DNA from: Neoaquamicrobium sediminum
GTDB lineage: Bacteria > Pseudomonadota > Alphaproteobacteria > Rhizobiales > Rhizobiaceae
Direction: 5' to 3'
NCBI RefSeq assembly: GCF_013240295.1
Contig: NZ_JABETK010000002.1
Span: 1 to 64,000, forward strand
DNA length: 64,000 bases
Shown: piece by piece, positions 29,665 to 40,540 of the stretch
How the letters are laid out: each line of letters opens with the position of its first letter
How positions within the stretch are numbered: position 1 is the first letter of the stretch
The notes under the pieces: model-generated
Database searches by the model: none
The model's input: the letters and a program-made list of their open reading frames with translations, nothing else
What the model was told of the DNA's origin: nothing
Position numbers and translations under genes: made by a program

Positions 29665-29862
29665 CTAGCTGCCCGCAGCACCCGGTTGAGAAGCCTTCTC
29701 GTTCGCCTGTTGAACCGGCCGGTCGCGCGCGAGCAGGTCGCGCAACACGATCTCGGTCTCGATCAGCAGGTTTCTCACTTCATGCGCAGGCAATGCATCC
29801 AGATGTTCCAGAGCCGATTGCACATTCAGCAAAAGATCAACGCCACGCTGGTGAAGTTTCAA
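29665..29862 (-). CDS. small hypothetical protein
   Basis: 65-residue, mostly helical, acidic/leucine-rich protein (VQSALEHLDALPAHEVRNLLIETEIVLRDLL) with a disordered Gln/Ala-rich tail. The start would be TTG at 29862 with an AGGGGG box upstream. No family recognised. Amphipathic periodicity and codon use support coding, but it is short. Confidence 0.45.
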   Translation of the reverse strand: MKLHQRGVDLLLNVQSALEHLDALPAHEVRNLLIETEIVLRDLLARDRPVQQANEKASQPGAAGS

Positions 29863-29994
29863 GTTGGCCCCCTGTAACCCGCATAAAGCGCGATTTTAGC
29901 CGCTGAAATGTTACCGCGCAAACGAGAGTTTGCATCCTTGTGCAACAAATAGCCGCTCGAAAAAGTCTGGGAGCATGCGGATTGGAGATGTGCC

Positions 29995-31229
29995 TCAGGG
30001 CAGGAAGGCGACTTCCAGATGGCGGTCCGCTCTCGCGACAACCCGGCATCTCTTTTCAATCAGTTCCGGTCCGATACGCAGCGCGAAACCGTCAGGAACG
30101 CCGTTCGTGCTCGATACATCGATGCCGGCACCGTCTTCCCCAACGACCGCACCGTACAGTCGACGGTCGAGGAGCGGTTCTGAAAGATAATGAGGCCGGA
30201 TTTCAGGACGCGACGCCGATCCGATATCTGCGGAGCTGCCGTGCAGCGGTTGCGCCCCTCATGCTTCGAAACATACATCGCAGTATCTGCCGCAGCCAGC
30301 AGCGCGGCAAAATCGGAGACCCCGCGATCAAGCGTCGCAACGCCGAAGCTTCCGGTAATATTCAGTTTTTGAGGGCCGACGTCGATGGGGCTGGAGGAAA
30401 GTGCGCTGCGCAACTTTTCGGCCGCGTCCAGCGCGCCCTGGAGGGGCGTCTGGGGCATCAGAATGGCGAATTCCTCGCCGCCCACTCGCCCGAACAGGTC
30501 CGATTCGCGCAACGCCGAGCGAACGGTGTTGGCGGCGCCTGACAGCACCAGATCGCCCGCCTTGTGGCCGTGGTTGTCATTGACGGCTTTGAAATGGTCG
30601 AGATCGAAGGTCACACAGGACAGGCTATGGCTGTGCCGGCGCGCCGCGGCGAATGTGCGATTGCTTTCTTCCATGAACACGCGGCGAGCCACGCAGCCGG
30701 TCAGGTCGTCGGTCGCGACATGCCTGCTGAGTTCCATCATGTTCATCGCGATTGCCGCGATATCGGACAGGATTTGCGTTTCGCGCGCTGTCCATTTGCG
30801 CGGCCGATAATCGATGGCACATACAGTGCCAACGACCTCGCCTTCGCGGGCCCGAAGCGGAACGCCGGCATAAAAGCGTATGCCTGACGTTCCCGTCACG
30901 AAGGGATTGTCGAGAAATCGGGGATCGAGTGCTGCATCCTCCACGACCATATGTTCGCCGGAGACGATGACGTGCTTGCAGAATGTGTCAGGCCTCGCCG
31001 CCTCCTCATTCGCAAGACCGGTATGGGCCTTGTACCACTGACGGTGCGCATCCATCAGGGAAATGATGGCAACCGGCACGTCGAATACGCTTTCGATGAG
31101 CGAGGCGAGTTGCTGGAAGGCGGGGTCGCGGGGCGTATCCAGGATGTCGAGCCGATCCAGGGCTTCGAGGCGCAGGGCCTCGTCGACACTCAGCAGCGGA
31201 CTTGGAACGGCGAGCACATTCTGAGTCAT
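29995..31229 (-). CDS. GAF-GGDEF diguanylate cyclase with PilZ-like C-terminal domain (frameshifted)
   Basis: Makes c-di-GMP from two GTP. GAF domain about residues 25-165 (PVAIISLMDAHRQWYKA, FCKHVI, FYAGVPLR), GGDEF about 175-330 with an intact signature RVGGEEFAILM. The frame as written ends in unrelated sequence to 30060. Adding one base at the C-run 30138-30141 (plus-strand coordinates) continues as EDGAGIDVSSTNGVPDGFALRIG and stops at 29995, which is the core of a PilZ-like domain beginning at DRRRVLKSG. The restored protein is about 411 residues. The RxxxR and DxSxxG motifs are degenerate, so c-di-GMP binding is uncertain. Start MTQNVLAV has an AGGAGAG box. Confidence 0.8.
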
Positions 31230-31409
31230 AATCTCTCCTGCCACGCCCACACCGACATGCCCCAAATCAATTAGCGGCGGGTTAATTGCGACGGGTATGC
31301 CGCCGACGGCTCCCACGCGGGTTCAGTCGCAGGTCTGCACGCCTATCCAGAGCGCGACGAAACGCATGTTCTGAGAAGTATCGGGAAATGGCCAGATCGT
31401 TGGCCGGCA

Positions 31410-31486
31410 TGGTCGGAGTGGCAGGATTTGAACCTGCGACCCCCTCGTCCCGAACGAGGTGCGCTACCAGGCTGCGCTACACTCCG
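31410..31486 (-). tRNA. tRNA-Pro (anticodon CGG)
   Basis: Minus-strand 77-nt tRNA with encoded CCA. Acceptor CGGAGUG/CACUCCG, anticodon stem CCUCG/CGAGG with loop UUCGGGA giving anticodon CGG, T arm GCAGG-UUCAAAU-CCUGC. All stems pair. Confidence 0.97.
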
Positions 31487-31570
31487 TGACCAGCAGGCCG
31501 GGCTTATAGCGTTCGGCCGCATCGCCCGCAAGCCCGAACCGGCGGACAATCGCTATTTATACGCCGGGCG

Positions 31571-33037
31571 TCAGTAAGGGCTGTCGACGTCCCCCGTCTC
31601 CACGTACACCGACTTGAGTTGCGAGTAGTGGGAAAGCGCGGCCAGCGAATTCTCTCGGCCGATGCCGGACTGCCTGGCGCCGCCGAAAGGCAGTTCGACC
31701 GGCGTTAGATTGTAGGTATTGATCCAGCAGGTTCCCGCTTGGAGCTCGCCGATCACCCGGTGCGCGCGCGGCAGATCACGTGTGAACACGCCGGCCGCCA
31801 ACCCGAATTCGGTATTGTTGGCGCGTTCGATCGCCTCGACCTCGTCGGAGAAGGAGAGCACGCTCATGACCGGCCCGAAAATTTCCTCGCGCGCGATGCG
31901 CATGTCGTCGGTCACGGCGGTGAAGATGGTCGGTTCCACGAACAGGCCGTTCTCGAAACCCTGAAGCTGGGGCACGGTGCCGCCATAATGGAGCTTGGCG
32001 CCTTCGGACTTGCCGATCTCGATGTAGTCCGTGACTTTCTCGTGCTGCGCCTTGTTGATCAGCGGTCCCATCTGAGTGTCAGGGTCGAGCGGGTCGCCGA
32101 TGACGATCTTGCTCGTGCGGGCGGTCAGGCGTTCGAGGAAACGCTCATAGATGCCGTCCTGCACGAAGACGCGGGTGCCGTTCGAACATACCTGCCCGGT
32201 GGAATAGAAATTGCCAAGCATCGCGCCGCTGACGGCGTTTTCCACGTCGGCGTCGTCGAAAATGATGATCGGCGACTTGCCGCCCAGTTCCATCGTCGCG
32301 TGCTTCATGTGCGAGCCGGCCAGCGACAGAACCTTCTTGCCGGTCGGCACCGAGCCCGTCAGCGAGACCTTGGCGACTGCCGGGTGCGCGACCAGTGCGG
32401 CGCCAACGTCGCCGAAGCCCTGAACGACGTTGAAAAGCCCCGCAGGCAAACCGGCTTCCGTGTAAATCTCGGCAAGCCGGAGCGCGGATAGCGGCGTGAC
32501 CTCGGACGGCTTGAAGATCATGGCGTTGCCCATGGCCAGCGCCGGCGCCGATTTCCAGCCAGCGATCTGGATCGGATAATTCCACGCACCGATACCGACG
32601 CACACACCCAGCGGCTCGCGCCGCGTGTAGGCGAAGGGGCCGCCGCCAAGGTCGACATATTCGCCATGATAGCCCGCAACCGCGCCGCCGAAGAATTCGA
32701 GGGCCTCGGCTGCCGATGCAGGATCGGCGACCGTGGTTTCCTGCAATGGCTTGCCGGTATCCAGCGTTTCAAGCCGCGCGATCTCGTCGTTATGCCGGTA
32801 AAGCAGCTCGGCTGCGCGACGCAGGATGCGGCCGCGCTCGGCGGGGCGCATACGGGCCCATTGCTCCTGGGCGGCGCGTGCGGCTTCGACTGCTAGTTCG
32901 ACAATATTGCCGGTCGCCGCGTGCAGCCGCGCGATCACCTCGCCGGTGGCGGGATAGATCACCTCGAGCGGCTGGCCCTGTTCGTCGTCGACGAAACGGC
33001 CGTTGATGTAGTGCGATGCCTTGGGCTGGGCGCGCAT
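31571..33037 (-). CDS. betB: betaine aldehyde dehydrogenase
   Basis: 488-residue NAD+-dependent ALDH that oxidises betaine aldehyde to glycine betaine, the second step of choline oxidation. Motifs: [27 protein letters not shown], the glutamate motif MELGGKSPI and the catalytic cysteine in [13 protein letters not shown]. The start [15 protein letters not shown] is the family start. Because of a frameshift at the end of betA, an uninterrupted frame extends upstream into betA and looks like a fusion; this is an artefact. Last gene of the bet operon. Confidence 0.94.
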   Translation of the reverse strand: MRAQPKASHYINGRFVDDEQGQPLEVIYPATGEVIARLHAATGNIVELAVEAARAAQEQWARMRPAERGRILRRAAELLYRHNDEIARLETLDTGKPLQETTVADPASAAEALEFFGGAVAGYHGEYVDLGGGPFAYTRREPLGVCVGIGAWNYPIQIAGWKSAPALAMGNAMIFKPSEVTPLSALRLAEIYTEAGLPAGLFNVVQGFGDVGAALVAHPAVAKVSLTGSVPTGKKVLSLAGSHMKHATMELGGKSPIIIFDDADVENAVSGAMLGNFYSTGQVCSNGTRVFVQDGIYERFLERLTARTSKIVIGDPLDPDTQMGPLINKAQHEKVTDYIEIGKSEGAKLHYGGTVPQLQGFENGLFVEPTIFTAVTDDMRIAREEIFGPVMSVLSFSDEVEAIERANNTEFGLAAGVFTRDLPRAHRVIGELQAGTCWINTYNLTPVELPFGGARQSGIGRENSLAALSHYSQLKSVYVETGDVDSPY

Positions 33038-33047
33038 ACCGGAACTC

Positions 33048-34699
33048 CTATCGGTCGGAAATCTGCCAGCGTGGATTGATCCACGGCTCCTGATTGGATG
33101 GGCTGAGCGGCTGGCGGCCGAGGATGTGGTCGGACGCCTTTTCGCCCACCATAATGGAAGGTGCGTTGAGATTGCCATTGGTGATGCGCGGGAAGATCGA
33201 GGAATCAGCCACACGCAGCGCCTCCACACCGATAACCCGGCATTCTGGGTCGACAACGCTCCGGGGTCGTCGGCGGCTCCCATCCGGCAGGTGCCGCATG
33301 GATGGTAGGCGCTCTCCGCATGCTCCCGGATGAAATCGTCGAGCTGGTCGTCACTCTGAACGTGCTCGCCGGGCGAGATTTCGCGGCCACGGTAAAGGTC
33401 GAACGCCGCCTGTCCGAAAATCTCCCGGGTGAGCCGGATGCAGTGGCGGAAGTCCGACCAGTCGTCAGGGTGGGACATATAATTGAAGCGGATGAGCGGC
33501 TTTTCGCTGGGATCGCCCGAGCGAAGCGTGACGGCCCCGCGCGACCTGGAGCGCATCGGCCCGACATGGGCCTGGAAGCCGTGCGCCTTCGCCGCCGCCT
33601 TGCCGTCATAGCGGATGGCGACGGGGATGAAGTGATACTGGATGTCGGGATAGTCGACGCCTGCTGCCGAACGCAGGAAGGCGGCCGCCTCGAAATGGTT
33701 GCTCGCGCCAAGGCCAGACTTGAAGAACAGCCACTCGGCGCCGATGAGCGCCTTGGACCACAGGTTCAGCTTCGAATAGAGCGTGATCGGCTGGAGCGAT
33801 TCCTGCTGGATGTAGAGCTCCATGTGGTCCTGCAGGTTCTGGCCGACTCCTGGCCTGTCGGCGACGACAGCGATGCCGTTTTCCCGCAGATGGTCGGCGG
33901 GCCCGATGCCGGAAAGCATCAGCAGTTTTGGCGAGTTGATCGAGGAGGCGGCAAGCACCACCTCACGTCGCGCCTTAACGACCTGAATCTTTCCGCGAGC
34001 TTCGATTTCCACACCGACGGCGCGTTGATTCTCGATGACCACACGCCGCGCGAAGCCGTTGACGAGATTCACGTTTCTGCGTTTCAGCGCGGGGCGGAGA
34101 TAGGCGTTGGCGACGGACCAGCGGCGACCTTTGTGGATCGTCTGCTCCATCGGGCCGAAGCCTTCCTGCTTGGCGCCGTTGTAGTCCCGCGTGAGCTCGA
34201 AACCGGCCTGTCTGCCTGCTTCGACGAAGGCCGAATAGAGCGGGTTCTTCCGCGGCCCGCGTTGCACGTGGAGAGGGCCGTCATGGCCACGCCAGCCATC
34301 TTCGCCGCCATGCGAATTTTCCATCCGCTTGTAGTACGGCAGCACGTCGGCATAGCCCCAGCCGGCCGCGCCCTCATCCGCCCAGTGGTCGAAATCGCGG
34401 GCATGTCCGCGCACGTAGACCATGCCGTTGATGGACGACGAGCCGCCGATCACCTTGCCACGCGGCGTCGCCAGCACCCGCCCGCCGAGATGAGGCTCGG
34501 GCTCGCTCTGGAAGCCCCAGTCGTAGCGCCGCATGTTCATCGGGAAGGACAGGGCAGCCGGCATCTGGATGAATGGGCCGATGTCGGTGCCGCCATACTC
34601 GATCACGATCACCGAGTGCTTGCCGTCCTCCGACAGCCTGTAGGCCATGGCGGCACCGGCCGAGCCCGAGCCGACGATGACGAAATCCGCTTCAAGCAT
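33048..34699 (-). CDS. betA: choline dehydrogenase (frameshifted near the C-terminus)
   Basis: GMC-family FAD enzyme that oxidises choline to betaine aldehyde, feeding the respiratory chain. The FAD motif [16 protein letters not shown] is at the N-terminus, with the GMC signatures [18 protein letters not shown] and [17 protein letters not shown]. Near residue 477 ([11 protein letters not shown]) the frame shifts. Adding one base at 33257 restores [23 protein letters not shown] and the normal ending to 33048, about 550 residues as expected. The conserved catalytic His region ([10 protein letters not shown]) is intact. The start overlaps the preceding dehydratase gene by 8 bases. Confidence 0.92.
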
Positions 34700-35684
34700 C
34701 GCCGACATGCCGCATGAAATCGGCCAGCGCGACATTGCCGCCAGACGAGACCACGAGGATCGTCTTGCCGGCGACGTCCGCTTTGCCCGCAAGCAGGGCG
34801 GCGAGCGAGGCGGCGCCCGACGGTTCGAGCACCAGCTTCAGCCGCTCGAAGGCGAATTTCATCGCGCTTCGCACTTCCGCATCGCTGATCGTGACGGGAC
34901 GGGCGCCAGCCTTTTCCATTGCCGCGAAGGGTGCGACGCCCGGGCGACGTGCCATCAGCCCGTCGCAGATTGACGGCGGGGTCGTCAGCGGAACCGTTTC
35001 GATCCCGCCTTTCGAAAGCGAGGTGCCCATGCCGTTGAAGCGTTCGGGTTCGATGGCGATGATCTCGGTTGCCGGCGAAAGGTAGTGAAAGGCGAGCGCC
35101 ACGCCGCCGATCAGTCCACCGCCGCCAACGGGACAGAAGACCATGTCGGCCGCCGCATTGAGTGCGGCGAGCTGGTCGATCGCTTCGATGCCGACGCCGC
35201 CCTGGCCGGCCACGACCTCGGGATCGTCGAACGGATGGAGAAGGGTCAGCCCTTCATCCACGGCTATCTTCTGCGCGCGCTCCAGAGCGACTTCCTCCCG
35301 CGCCCGGCTGCCATGCTCCGTTTGAACCACGCGTGCTCCGTAGCCGCGCGTGGCGTCGCTCTTGGCCTTCGGCGCATCGATGGGCATGACGATGGTGACG
35401 GGCACGCCGAGCGCCTGGCCTGCCGCAGCCAGACCCTGCGCGAAATTGCCGGAGGAGTAGGCGACGACCCCGCGTTTGGCCTCTTCGGTTGAAAGCTGCT
35501 TCAGGCGCCAGTACGCACCGCGCACCTTGAAGGAGCTCGCCCATTGCAGCGACTCCGGTTTGACGAAGACGCGCGCCGCACCGGTGAGCGCGGCAAGTGC
35601 GGCCGATTCAAGCAGCGGCGTAAGCTGCGTTGCCTGCGAGGTTGCTGCATAAGCGCGGCGAAGATGCTCCAGATCCGGGATCAT
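34692..35684 (-). CDS. PLP-dependent threonine/serine dehydratase-like protein
   Basis: 330-residue fold-type II PLP enzyme of the threonine/serine dehydratase family, which deaminates hydroxy-amino acids to 2-oxo acids. The Schiff-base lysine is in SSFKVRGAY (about residue 53), the phosphate-binding loop is [10 protein letters not shown] and the C-terminal SSGGNV is conserved. There is no regulatory ACT domain, so it is a catabolic-type enzyme. It sits between GST and betA with overlaps on both sides, firmly inside the bet operon. A serine dehydratase role draining betaine-derived serine to pyruvate would fit, but this is inference. Related hydroxyaspartate or racemase activities are possible. 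Confidence 0.85.
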   Translation of the reverse strand: MIPDLEHLRRAYAATSQATQLTPLLESAALAALTGAARVFVKPESLQWASSFKVRGAYWRLKQLSTEEAKRGVVAYSSGNFAQGLAAAGQALGVPVTIVMPIDAPKAKSDATRGYGARVVQTEHGSRAREEVALERAQKIAVDEGLTLLHPFDDPEVVAGQGGVGIEAIDQLAALNAAADMVFCPVGGGGLIGGVALAFHYLSPATEIIAIEPERFNGMGTSLSKGGIETVPLTTPPSICDGLMARRPGVAPFAAMEKAGARPVTISDAEVRSAMKFAFERLKLVLEPSGAASLAALLAGKADVAGKTILVVSSGGNVALADFMRHVGDA

Positions 35685-36319
35685 TTGGCCCTCAACGCGT
35701 CGTAGGAAACCATCACGTGCTCGGCATACGCCGGACGGGCGACAAGCCTGTCGTAGTAGGCGCGCAGGTTGGGGGTATCGGCGCGGTCGAAGTCGAGCGT
35801 GAAATAGCGATAAAGCAGCGTGCCTACGATCATGTCGGCAAAGCAGGGTTCGTCGCCGCCGAGATACGGACCGTCCGCGAGCCGCGCGTCGAGCATCCGA
35901 GCCAGCGGCTTAAGCTTTTCCACGGCGGTCGTGAACGCGGCGGCATCACGGTTTTCCGGCTTCTGGAGAAGCGACCAGAAGACGCCCGTGAGAAAGACAG
36001 GGCCGAAGCTTGTCTTGATCCACTCCGCCCATTTGTCGACCCGCGCGCGCTCGAACGGATCGGTAGGCCAGAACGCCCCGGAGCCGTACTTGGCTCCGAG
36101 GTAGCGCACGATCGTAGCACTCTCCCACAAGGGTTCGGCATCGCCGTCGATGAGCACCGGCACGAGGCCGTTGGGGTTCATCGCCCGGAACTCTGGCGTG
36201 TCGACCTTTCCGAAGCTGTGCCCGGCGTCGATACGATGGCATTCAAGACCGATCTCTGCCAAGGCCCACATCACGATCTGGACGTTCGAAGATGTTGCGC
36301 GGCCCCATACGGTGATCAT
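35681..36319 (-). CDS. glutathione S-transferase family protein
   Basis: 212-residue GST with an N-terminal thioredoxin-like domain (about residues 1-80; TVWGRATSSNVQIVMWALAE, NPNGLVPVLIDG, LWESATIVRYLG) and a C-terminal helical domain (about 90-205). The catalytic Ser/Thr at the start of helix 1 is present (TSSN). It lies in the bet operon, 1 base after betC and overlapping the dehydratase start by 4 bases. Substrate unknown. Confidence 0.9.
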   Translation of the reverse strand: MITVWGRATSSNVQIVMWALAEIGLECHRIDAGHSFGKVDTPEFRAMNPNGLVPVLIDGDAEPLWESATIVRYLGAKYGSGAFWPTDPFERARVDKWAEWIKTSFGPVFLTGVFWSLLQKPENRDAAAFTTAVEKLKPLARMLDARLADGPYLGGDEPCFADMIVGTLLYRYFTLDFDRADTPNLRAYYDRLVARPAYAEHVMVSYDALRAK

Positions 36320-36320
36320 C

Positions 36321-37847
36321 TCATTCTCCCCTTGGAAAGCGTTGGCGGTCTTCCAGTACGTTCAGGTCCATGTGATTGCGCATGTAGCGCTCGGACGCCT
36401 TCTGCAGCGGCTGGAAGTCCCACGGATAATATGCGCCGTTGCGCAGCGCCGGGTAGACAACCCAGCGCCGAGCCTGGCTCTCACGCACCTCGGCGTCGAA
36501 GCGGGCCAGATCCCAGCGGGCACGCACCGTCTCCATGAACCGCTGGACGGTGGCCTGATTGACGGGATCGGCCGCGAGATTGGTCAACTCCCGCGGATCG
36601 GCTTCCAGATCGAAGAGTTGCGGCGGATCGAGCTCGCAATGGACGAACTTCCAGCGTCCCTCTCGGATCGCGACCAGCGGGGCGTAGGATCCTTCGGCGG
36701 CATATTCCATCAGCACCGGTTCAGCGCGCGGCTCGCCACGTGTCAGTGGCAGCAGCGACTGCCCGTCGGCCCACGGCGCCACCGCACTCAAATCCACGCC
36801 TGCGAGGTCGCAAAGCGTGGGCAGGATGTCGAGGTTCGATACCGGGCTGTCATGGCGGCCGGCCGGGATTCCGGCGCCGGCAATCATCAACGGCACCCGC
36901 GCGGAGCCTTCGAAGAAGCTCATCTTGAACCAGAGGCCGCGCTCGCCGAGCATGTCGCCGTGATCGGAGCAGAACAAGATGACGGTGTCGTCCAGCATGC
37001 GCGTGCGCTCGAGCGTGTCGAGCAATTCGCCAACCTTGTCATCGAGATATGAGATGTTGGCGAAATAGCCGCGCCGCGAGCGTCGGACGTCTTCCGGCTG
37101 GATGTCGAATGAATCGTAGTCGCTGGCCTTGTAGAGGCGCTGCGAATGCGGGTCCTGCCGCTCGTATGGGATGAAACCGACTTCCGGGTCCAGCCGCTCG
37201 CAATTCTCGTAGAGGTCCCAGTATTTGCGTCGCGCGACATAGGGGTCGTGCGGGTGAGTGAAGGAGACGGTCAGGCACCACGGACGGCGCGCTTCATCCT
37301 GCGATGCGCGGGAAAGCTGGTAGAGCTTCTGGACGGCGTGGTGCGCGACCTCGTCGTCATATTCGAGCTGGTTGGTCGTCTCGGCCACGCCGGCCCCGGT
37401 GACGGACCCAAGGTTGTGATACCACCAGTCGATGCGCTCGCCCGGCTTGCGGTAGTCGGGCGTCCAGCCGAAATCGGCGGGATAGACATCGGTGGTCAGC
37501 CTTTCCTCGAAGCCGTGAAGCTGGTCCGGTCCGACGAAGTGCATCTTGCCGGAAAGGCAGGTCTGGTAGCCGGCCAAGCGCAGATGATGCGCGAAGGTGG
37601 GGATCGACGAAGCAAACTCGGCAGCGTTGTCGTAGACGCCGGTGCGTGACGGCAGCATGCCGCTCATGAAGGCAGCGCGGCCGGGTGCGCAGAGCGGCGA
37701 GGCGGTATAGTTGTTGGCGAACCGGGCCGAGCGCTGCGCCAGCGCCTTCAGGTGCGGCGCGTGCAGGAAGTCGGCCGGCCCGTCGGGAAACAGCGTCCCG
37801 TTGAGCTGGTCGACCATGATGACGAGAATGTTCGGCCTGCCGGTCAT
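36321..37847 (-). CDS. betC: choline sulfatase
   Basis: 508-residue type-I sulfatase that hydrolyses choline-O-sulfate to choline and sulfate, supplying BetA. The formylglycine motif CxPxR is CAPGR (Cys53-Arg57). Metal residues are in the N-terminal [13 protein letters not shown], and a second metal site is in [13 protein letters not shown]. The C-terminal choline-sulfatase-specific tail (YYPWDFQPL...[12 protein letters not shown]) is present. Its ATG overlaps the betI stop (ATGA). Confidence 0.95.
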   Translation of the reverse strand: MTGRPNILVIMVDQLNGTLFPDGPADFLHAPHLKALAQRSARFANNYTASPLCAPGRAAFMSGMLPSRTGVYDNAAEFASSIPTFAHHLRLAGYQTCLSGKMHFVGPDQLHGFEERLTTDVYPADFGWTPDYRKPGERIDWWYHNLGSVTGAGVAETTNQLEYDDEVAHHAVQKLYQLSRASQDEARRPWCLTVSFTHPHDPYVARRKYWDLYENCERLDPEVGFIPYERQDPHSQRLYKASDYDSFDIQPEDVRRSRRGYFANISYLDDKVGELLDTLERTRMLDDTVILFCSDHGDMLGERGLWFKMSFFEGSARVPLMIAGAGIPAGRHDSPVSNLDILPTLCDLAGVDLSAVAPWADGQSLLPLTRGEPRAEPVLMEYAAEGSYAPLVAIREGRWKFVHCELDPPQLFDLEADPRELTNLAADPVNQATVQRFMETVRARWDLARFDAEVRESQARRWVVYPALRNGAYYPWDFQPLQKASERYMRNHMDLNVLEDRQRFPRGE

Positions 37848-38437
37848 GTGCGAGCGGTCTCCCTTGTCAGCCGGGTTTCAAGATAGTCATCGACGAGCGC
37901 GACGGCGCTTGCCGCATCCGCAGCGCCATCCACGAGCGCGCGGCGGATGTAGAGCCCGTCGATCAATGCCGCGATACCTTCCGCGGTACGCTCGGCTTCG
38001 CGCTCCGGCAGCAGTTCGCGCAGTCCGCTCATGAGATTGGAATGAAGCCGACGCGTATAGACGCGCAGCAGGCGGCGCATGGGGGCGGAGCGCTGCGCTT
38101 CGACGTAGAAGGCGAGCCAGGCCGCGATCGTTTCGCGGCGGAACTGGCTGTGCGCGAAGTTGACCGCGATCACCGCGCTGACGCGGCCGAGCGGGTCCGA
38201 GACGCCGGCAAGCGCGGCCACCGAATCCCTGCCGAGCTCGCGCAGTATGTGCCGCATGGTTGCTTCGAGCAGGTCGTTCTTGCCGCCGAAATAATGATGC
38301 GCGAGTGCCGCCGAAACGCCGGCGCGCGTGGCGATTTCGGACATCGTGACGTCGAGCGAGCCGCGTTCGCCTATGGCGAGCACGGCGGCATCGATCAGCG
38401 CCTTGCGGCGCAGGGGTTCCATTCCAATCTTGGGCAT
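37844..38437 (-). CDS. betI: TetR-family repressor of the choline-betaine operon
   Basis: 197-residue BetI-type repressor. The N-terminal TetR helix-turn-helix ([21 protein letters not shown]...[35 protein letters not shown]) matches BetI closely, and the C-terminal domain would bind choline as inducer. First gene of the operon, with a palindromic operator 25 bases upstream. The start [11 protein letters not shown] is at 38437; the longer in-frame ORF runs through the operator and is rejected. Confidence 0.94.
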   Translation of the reverse strand: MPKIGMEPLRRKALIDAAVLAIGERGSLDVTMSEIATRAGVSAALAHHYFGGKNDLLEATMRHILRELGRDSVAALAGVSDPLGRVSAVIAVNFAHSQFRRETIAAWLAFYVEAQRSAPMRRLLRVYTRRLHSNLMSGLRELLPEREAERTAEGIAALIDGLYIRRALVDGAADAASAVALVDDYLETRLTRETART

Positions 38438-38461
38438 AGCGACTCCTGAAGGGAGCCTATT

Positions 38462-38479
38462 ATTGATTGACCAATCAAT
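38462..38479. promoter_or_regulatory. BetI-type operator
   Basis: Perfect inverted repeat ATTGATTG-AC-CAATCAAT, 25 bases upstream of the betI start. It matches the form of known BetI operators (ATTGATTGGTCAAT-like). Expected to give choline-relieved autorepression of the bet operon; it could also affect the divergent thiolase gene that starts at 38610. Confidence 0.82.
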
Positions 38480-38609
38480 CAAGAAAAACGGCGTGTTCGC
38501 GCTTGCGAAAAAGGCTTTACGGCGGCGCACAAACAGTTCATCGTTGAACAATATATAAGTATGCGCCGAACCGGATCGGCCATGTTATGTTGAAGTCAGG
38601 GAGAGAAGA

Positions 38610-39776
38610 ATGACAGCTTGTATCGTGGGCTGGGCCCATTCGCAGTTCGGCAAGCTTTCCGACGAAACCGTGGAAAGCCTGATCGTCAAGGTGACCAACG
38701 ACGCCCTCGAGCACGCCGGCATCGGGCCTGAGGATGTCGACGAGATCGTTCTCGGCCATTTCAACGCAGGTTTTTCCGCGCAGGACTTTACCGCGAGCCT
38801 CGTTCTGCAGGCCGATGACAGGCTGCGCTTCAAGCCGGCGACGCGCGTCGAAAACGCCTGCGCGACCGGTTCCGCAGCCGTGCGCCAGGGCATCCGCGCT
38901 CTGGAGGCGAGGGCTGCGCGCGTGGTTCTGGTGGTGGGCGTCGAGCAGATGACGACGACGCCGGGACCCGAGATCGGAAAGAACCTTCTGAAAGCCTCCT
39001 ACGTGGTTGAGGAAGGCGACATCCCGGCGGGCTTCGCCGGCCAGTTCGGCAAGATCGCCGCCGCCTATTTCCAGCGTCACGGCGACCAGTCGGACGCGCT
39101 CGCCCGCATCGCGGCGAAGAACCACAAGAACGGCGTCGAAAACCCCTATGCGCATATGCGCAAGGATTTCGGCTACGAGTTCTGCCGCACCGAAAGCGAT
39201 AAGAACCCCTTCGTCGCCGGCCCGCTGAAGCGCACCGACTGTTCGCTGGTCTCAGATGGTGCGGCGGCGATCGTGTTGACAGACGCGACCACCGCGTTGT
39301 CGATGAAGCGCGCCGTCGCTTTCCGCGCCAACGAGCACGTGCAGGATTTCCTGCCGATGTCGAAGCGCGACATCCTTCTGTTCGAAGGCTGCGAGGCAGC
39401 CTGGGAGCGCGCGCTGAAGAAGGCTGGTGTGTCGCTTGACGACCTGTCTTTCGTCGAGACGCATGACTGTTTCACCATCGCCGAACTGATCGAGTACGAG
39501 GCGATGGGGCTGGCTCCGCGGGGGCAGGGCGGCAAGGTGGCGCTTGAGGGCCAGACGGAGAAGGGCGGCCGGCTGCCTGTCAATCCGTCCGGTGGGCTCA
39601 AGGCCAAGGGTCATCCGATCGGGGCCACGGGCGTGTCGATGCATGCGCTGACCGCGATGCAGCTTACCGGCGAAGCCGGCGGCATCCAGGTCGAGGGCGC
39701 AAAGCTCGGCGGCATCTTCAACATGGGCGGCGCCGCCGTCGCCAACTACGTGTCCATCCTCGAACGGATCAAATGA
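38610..39776 (+). CDS. thiolase family protein (acetyl-CoA acetyltransferase-like)
   Basis: 388-residue thiolase of the SCP2-thiolase-like branch. The nucleophilic cysteine is in [11 protein letters not shown], the second motif is [10 protein letters not shown], and the C-terminal GHPIGATG glycine-rich motif is intact. Catalyses CoA-dependent cleavage or formation of a 3-oxoacyl-CoA; the acyl chain is unknown. Translationally coupled to the SDR that follows (ATGA overlap) and divergent from betI with a shared upstream region. RBS GGGAGAGAAG. Confidence 0.88.
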   Translation: MTACIVGWAHSQFGKLSDETVESLIVKVTNDALEHAGIGPEDVDEIVLGHFNAGFSAQDFTASLVLQADDRLRFKPATRVENACATGSAAVRQGIRALEARAARVVLVVGVEQMTTTPGPEIGKNLLKASYVVEEGDIPAGFAGQFGKIAAAYFQRHGDQSDALARIAAKNHKNGVENPYAHMRKDFGYEFCRTESDKNPFVAGPLKRTDCSLVSDGAAAIVLTDATTALSMKRAVAFRANEHVQDFLPMSKRDILLFEGCEAAWERALKKAGVSLDDLSFVETHDCFTIAELIEYEAMGLAPRGQGGKVALEGQTEKGGRLPVNPSGGLKAKGHPIGATGVSMHALTAMQLTGEAGGIQVEGAKLGGIFNMGGAAVANYVSILERIK

Positions 39777-40522
39777 AGCCATCCGCCATCGTCACTGGGG
39801 GCGCATCTGGCATTGGCCTTGCCACTGTCGAATGGCTCCTCGACGATGGTTGGCCGGTAGCCGTGCTCGATTCCGATCCGGTGGCGCTCGTTGCCGCTGA
39901 GGACATGTTTGCGGGTGAGAGCGCGGTCTTCATCGGCGTCGACGTCACCGACGAGGAGATGGTCGCGGAAGCTTTTGACCAGGCCGTCGACGCGCTCGGC
40001 CCGCTGGGCGGGCTCGTCAACTCCGCCGGCATAGCCATGGACGTGTCGGTGATGGAAACCACGGCCGAAAAGTTCCGCGAAGTGCTCGACGTCAATCTCG
40101 TCGGCACGCTCATCGCCTCGAAGGCGGCGGTGGAGCGGAAGGCCGAGACGCTGTCGATCGTCAACATCGCATCCGTCTCCGGTTTGCGTGCAAATCAGGG
40201 CCGCTGCGCGTACGGCGCGTCGAAGGCCGGCGTGAGGCTGATGTCGGAGGTGATGGCTGTGGAGCTTGCCACCCGCGAGGTTCGGGTCAATTGCGTGGCG
40301 CCGGGCCCGATCGACACGCCGATGGTCGCGCGGCTGCATGGCGAGCACGCCCGCAGACAGTGGCTCGATCGCCTACCTCAAAGGCGTTACGGAGAGCCGG
40401 ACGAGGTTGCGGCCGCGATCGCGTTCCTGCTGTCGCCGGAGGCCAGCTACATCACCGGCCAGACGATCGCGGTCGATGGCGGCTTCATGGCAGCCGGGAT
40501 CATCCGCCGGGACAATTCGTAA
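39773..40522 (+). CDS. short-chain dehydrogenase/reductase
   Basis: 249-residue classical SDR. Cofactor motif [14 protein letters not shown]-type motif seen as NSAG, catalytic Ser in NIASVSG, YxxxK as YGASK, and the C-terminal PGPIDTPM and [12 protein letters not shown](H) preference is suggested by Asp after beta-strand 2 (VAVLDSD). Overlaps the thiolase gene by 4 bases, so the two likely act in one pathway, perhaps as a 3-hydroxyacyl-CoA dehydrogenase with a thiolase. Confidence 0.9.
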   Translation: MKPSAIVTGGASGIGLATVEWLLDDGWPVAVLDSDPVALVAAEDMFAGESAVFIGVDVTDEEMVAEAFDQAVDALGPLGGLVNSAGIAMDVSVMETTAEKFREVLDVNLVGTLIASKAAVERKAETLSIVNIASVSGLRANQGRCAYGASKAGVRLMSEVMAVELATREVRVNCVAPGPIDTPMVARLHGEHARRQWLDRLPQRRYGEPDEVAAAIAFLLSPEASYITGQTIAVDGGFMAAGIIRRDNS

Positions 40523-40540
40523 CACGGGAGACTATTCGAC

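Noticed and set aside
33302..34717. Antisense 471-residue frame opposite betA
   Set aside because: Shadow of the betA coding frame; no homology or start site features.
31571..34792. A 1073-residue BetA-BetB fusion protein
   Set aside because: The open frame results from one missing base at 33257 in betA. The true BetA C-terminus ([14 protein letters not shown]...) is in the next frame and ends at 33048, with betB starting normally at 33037.
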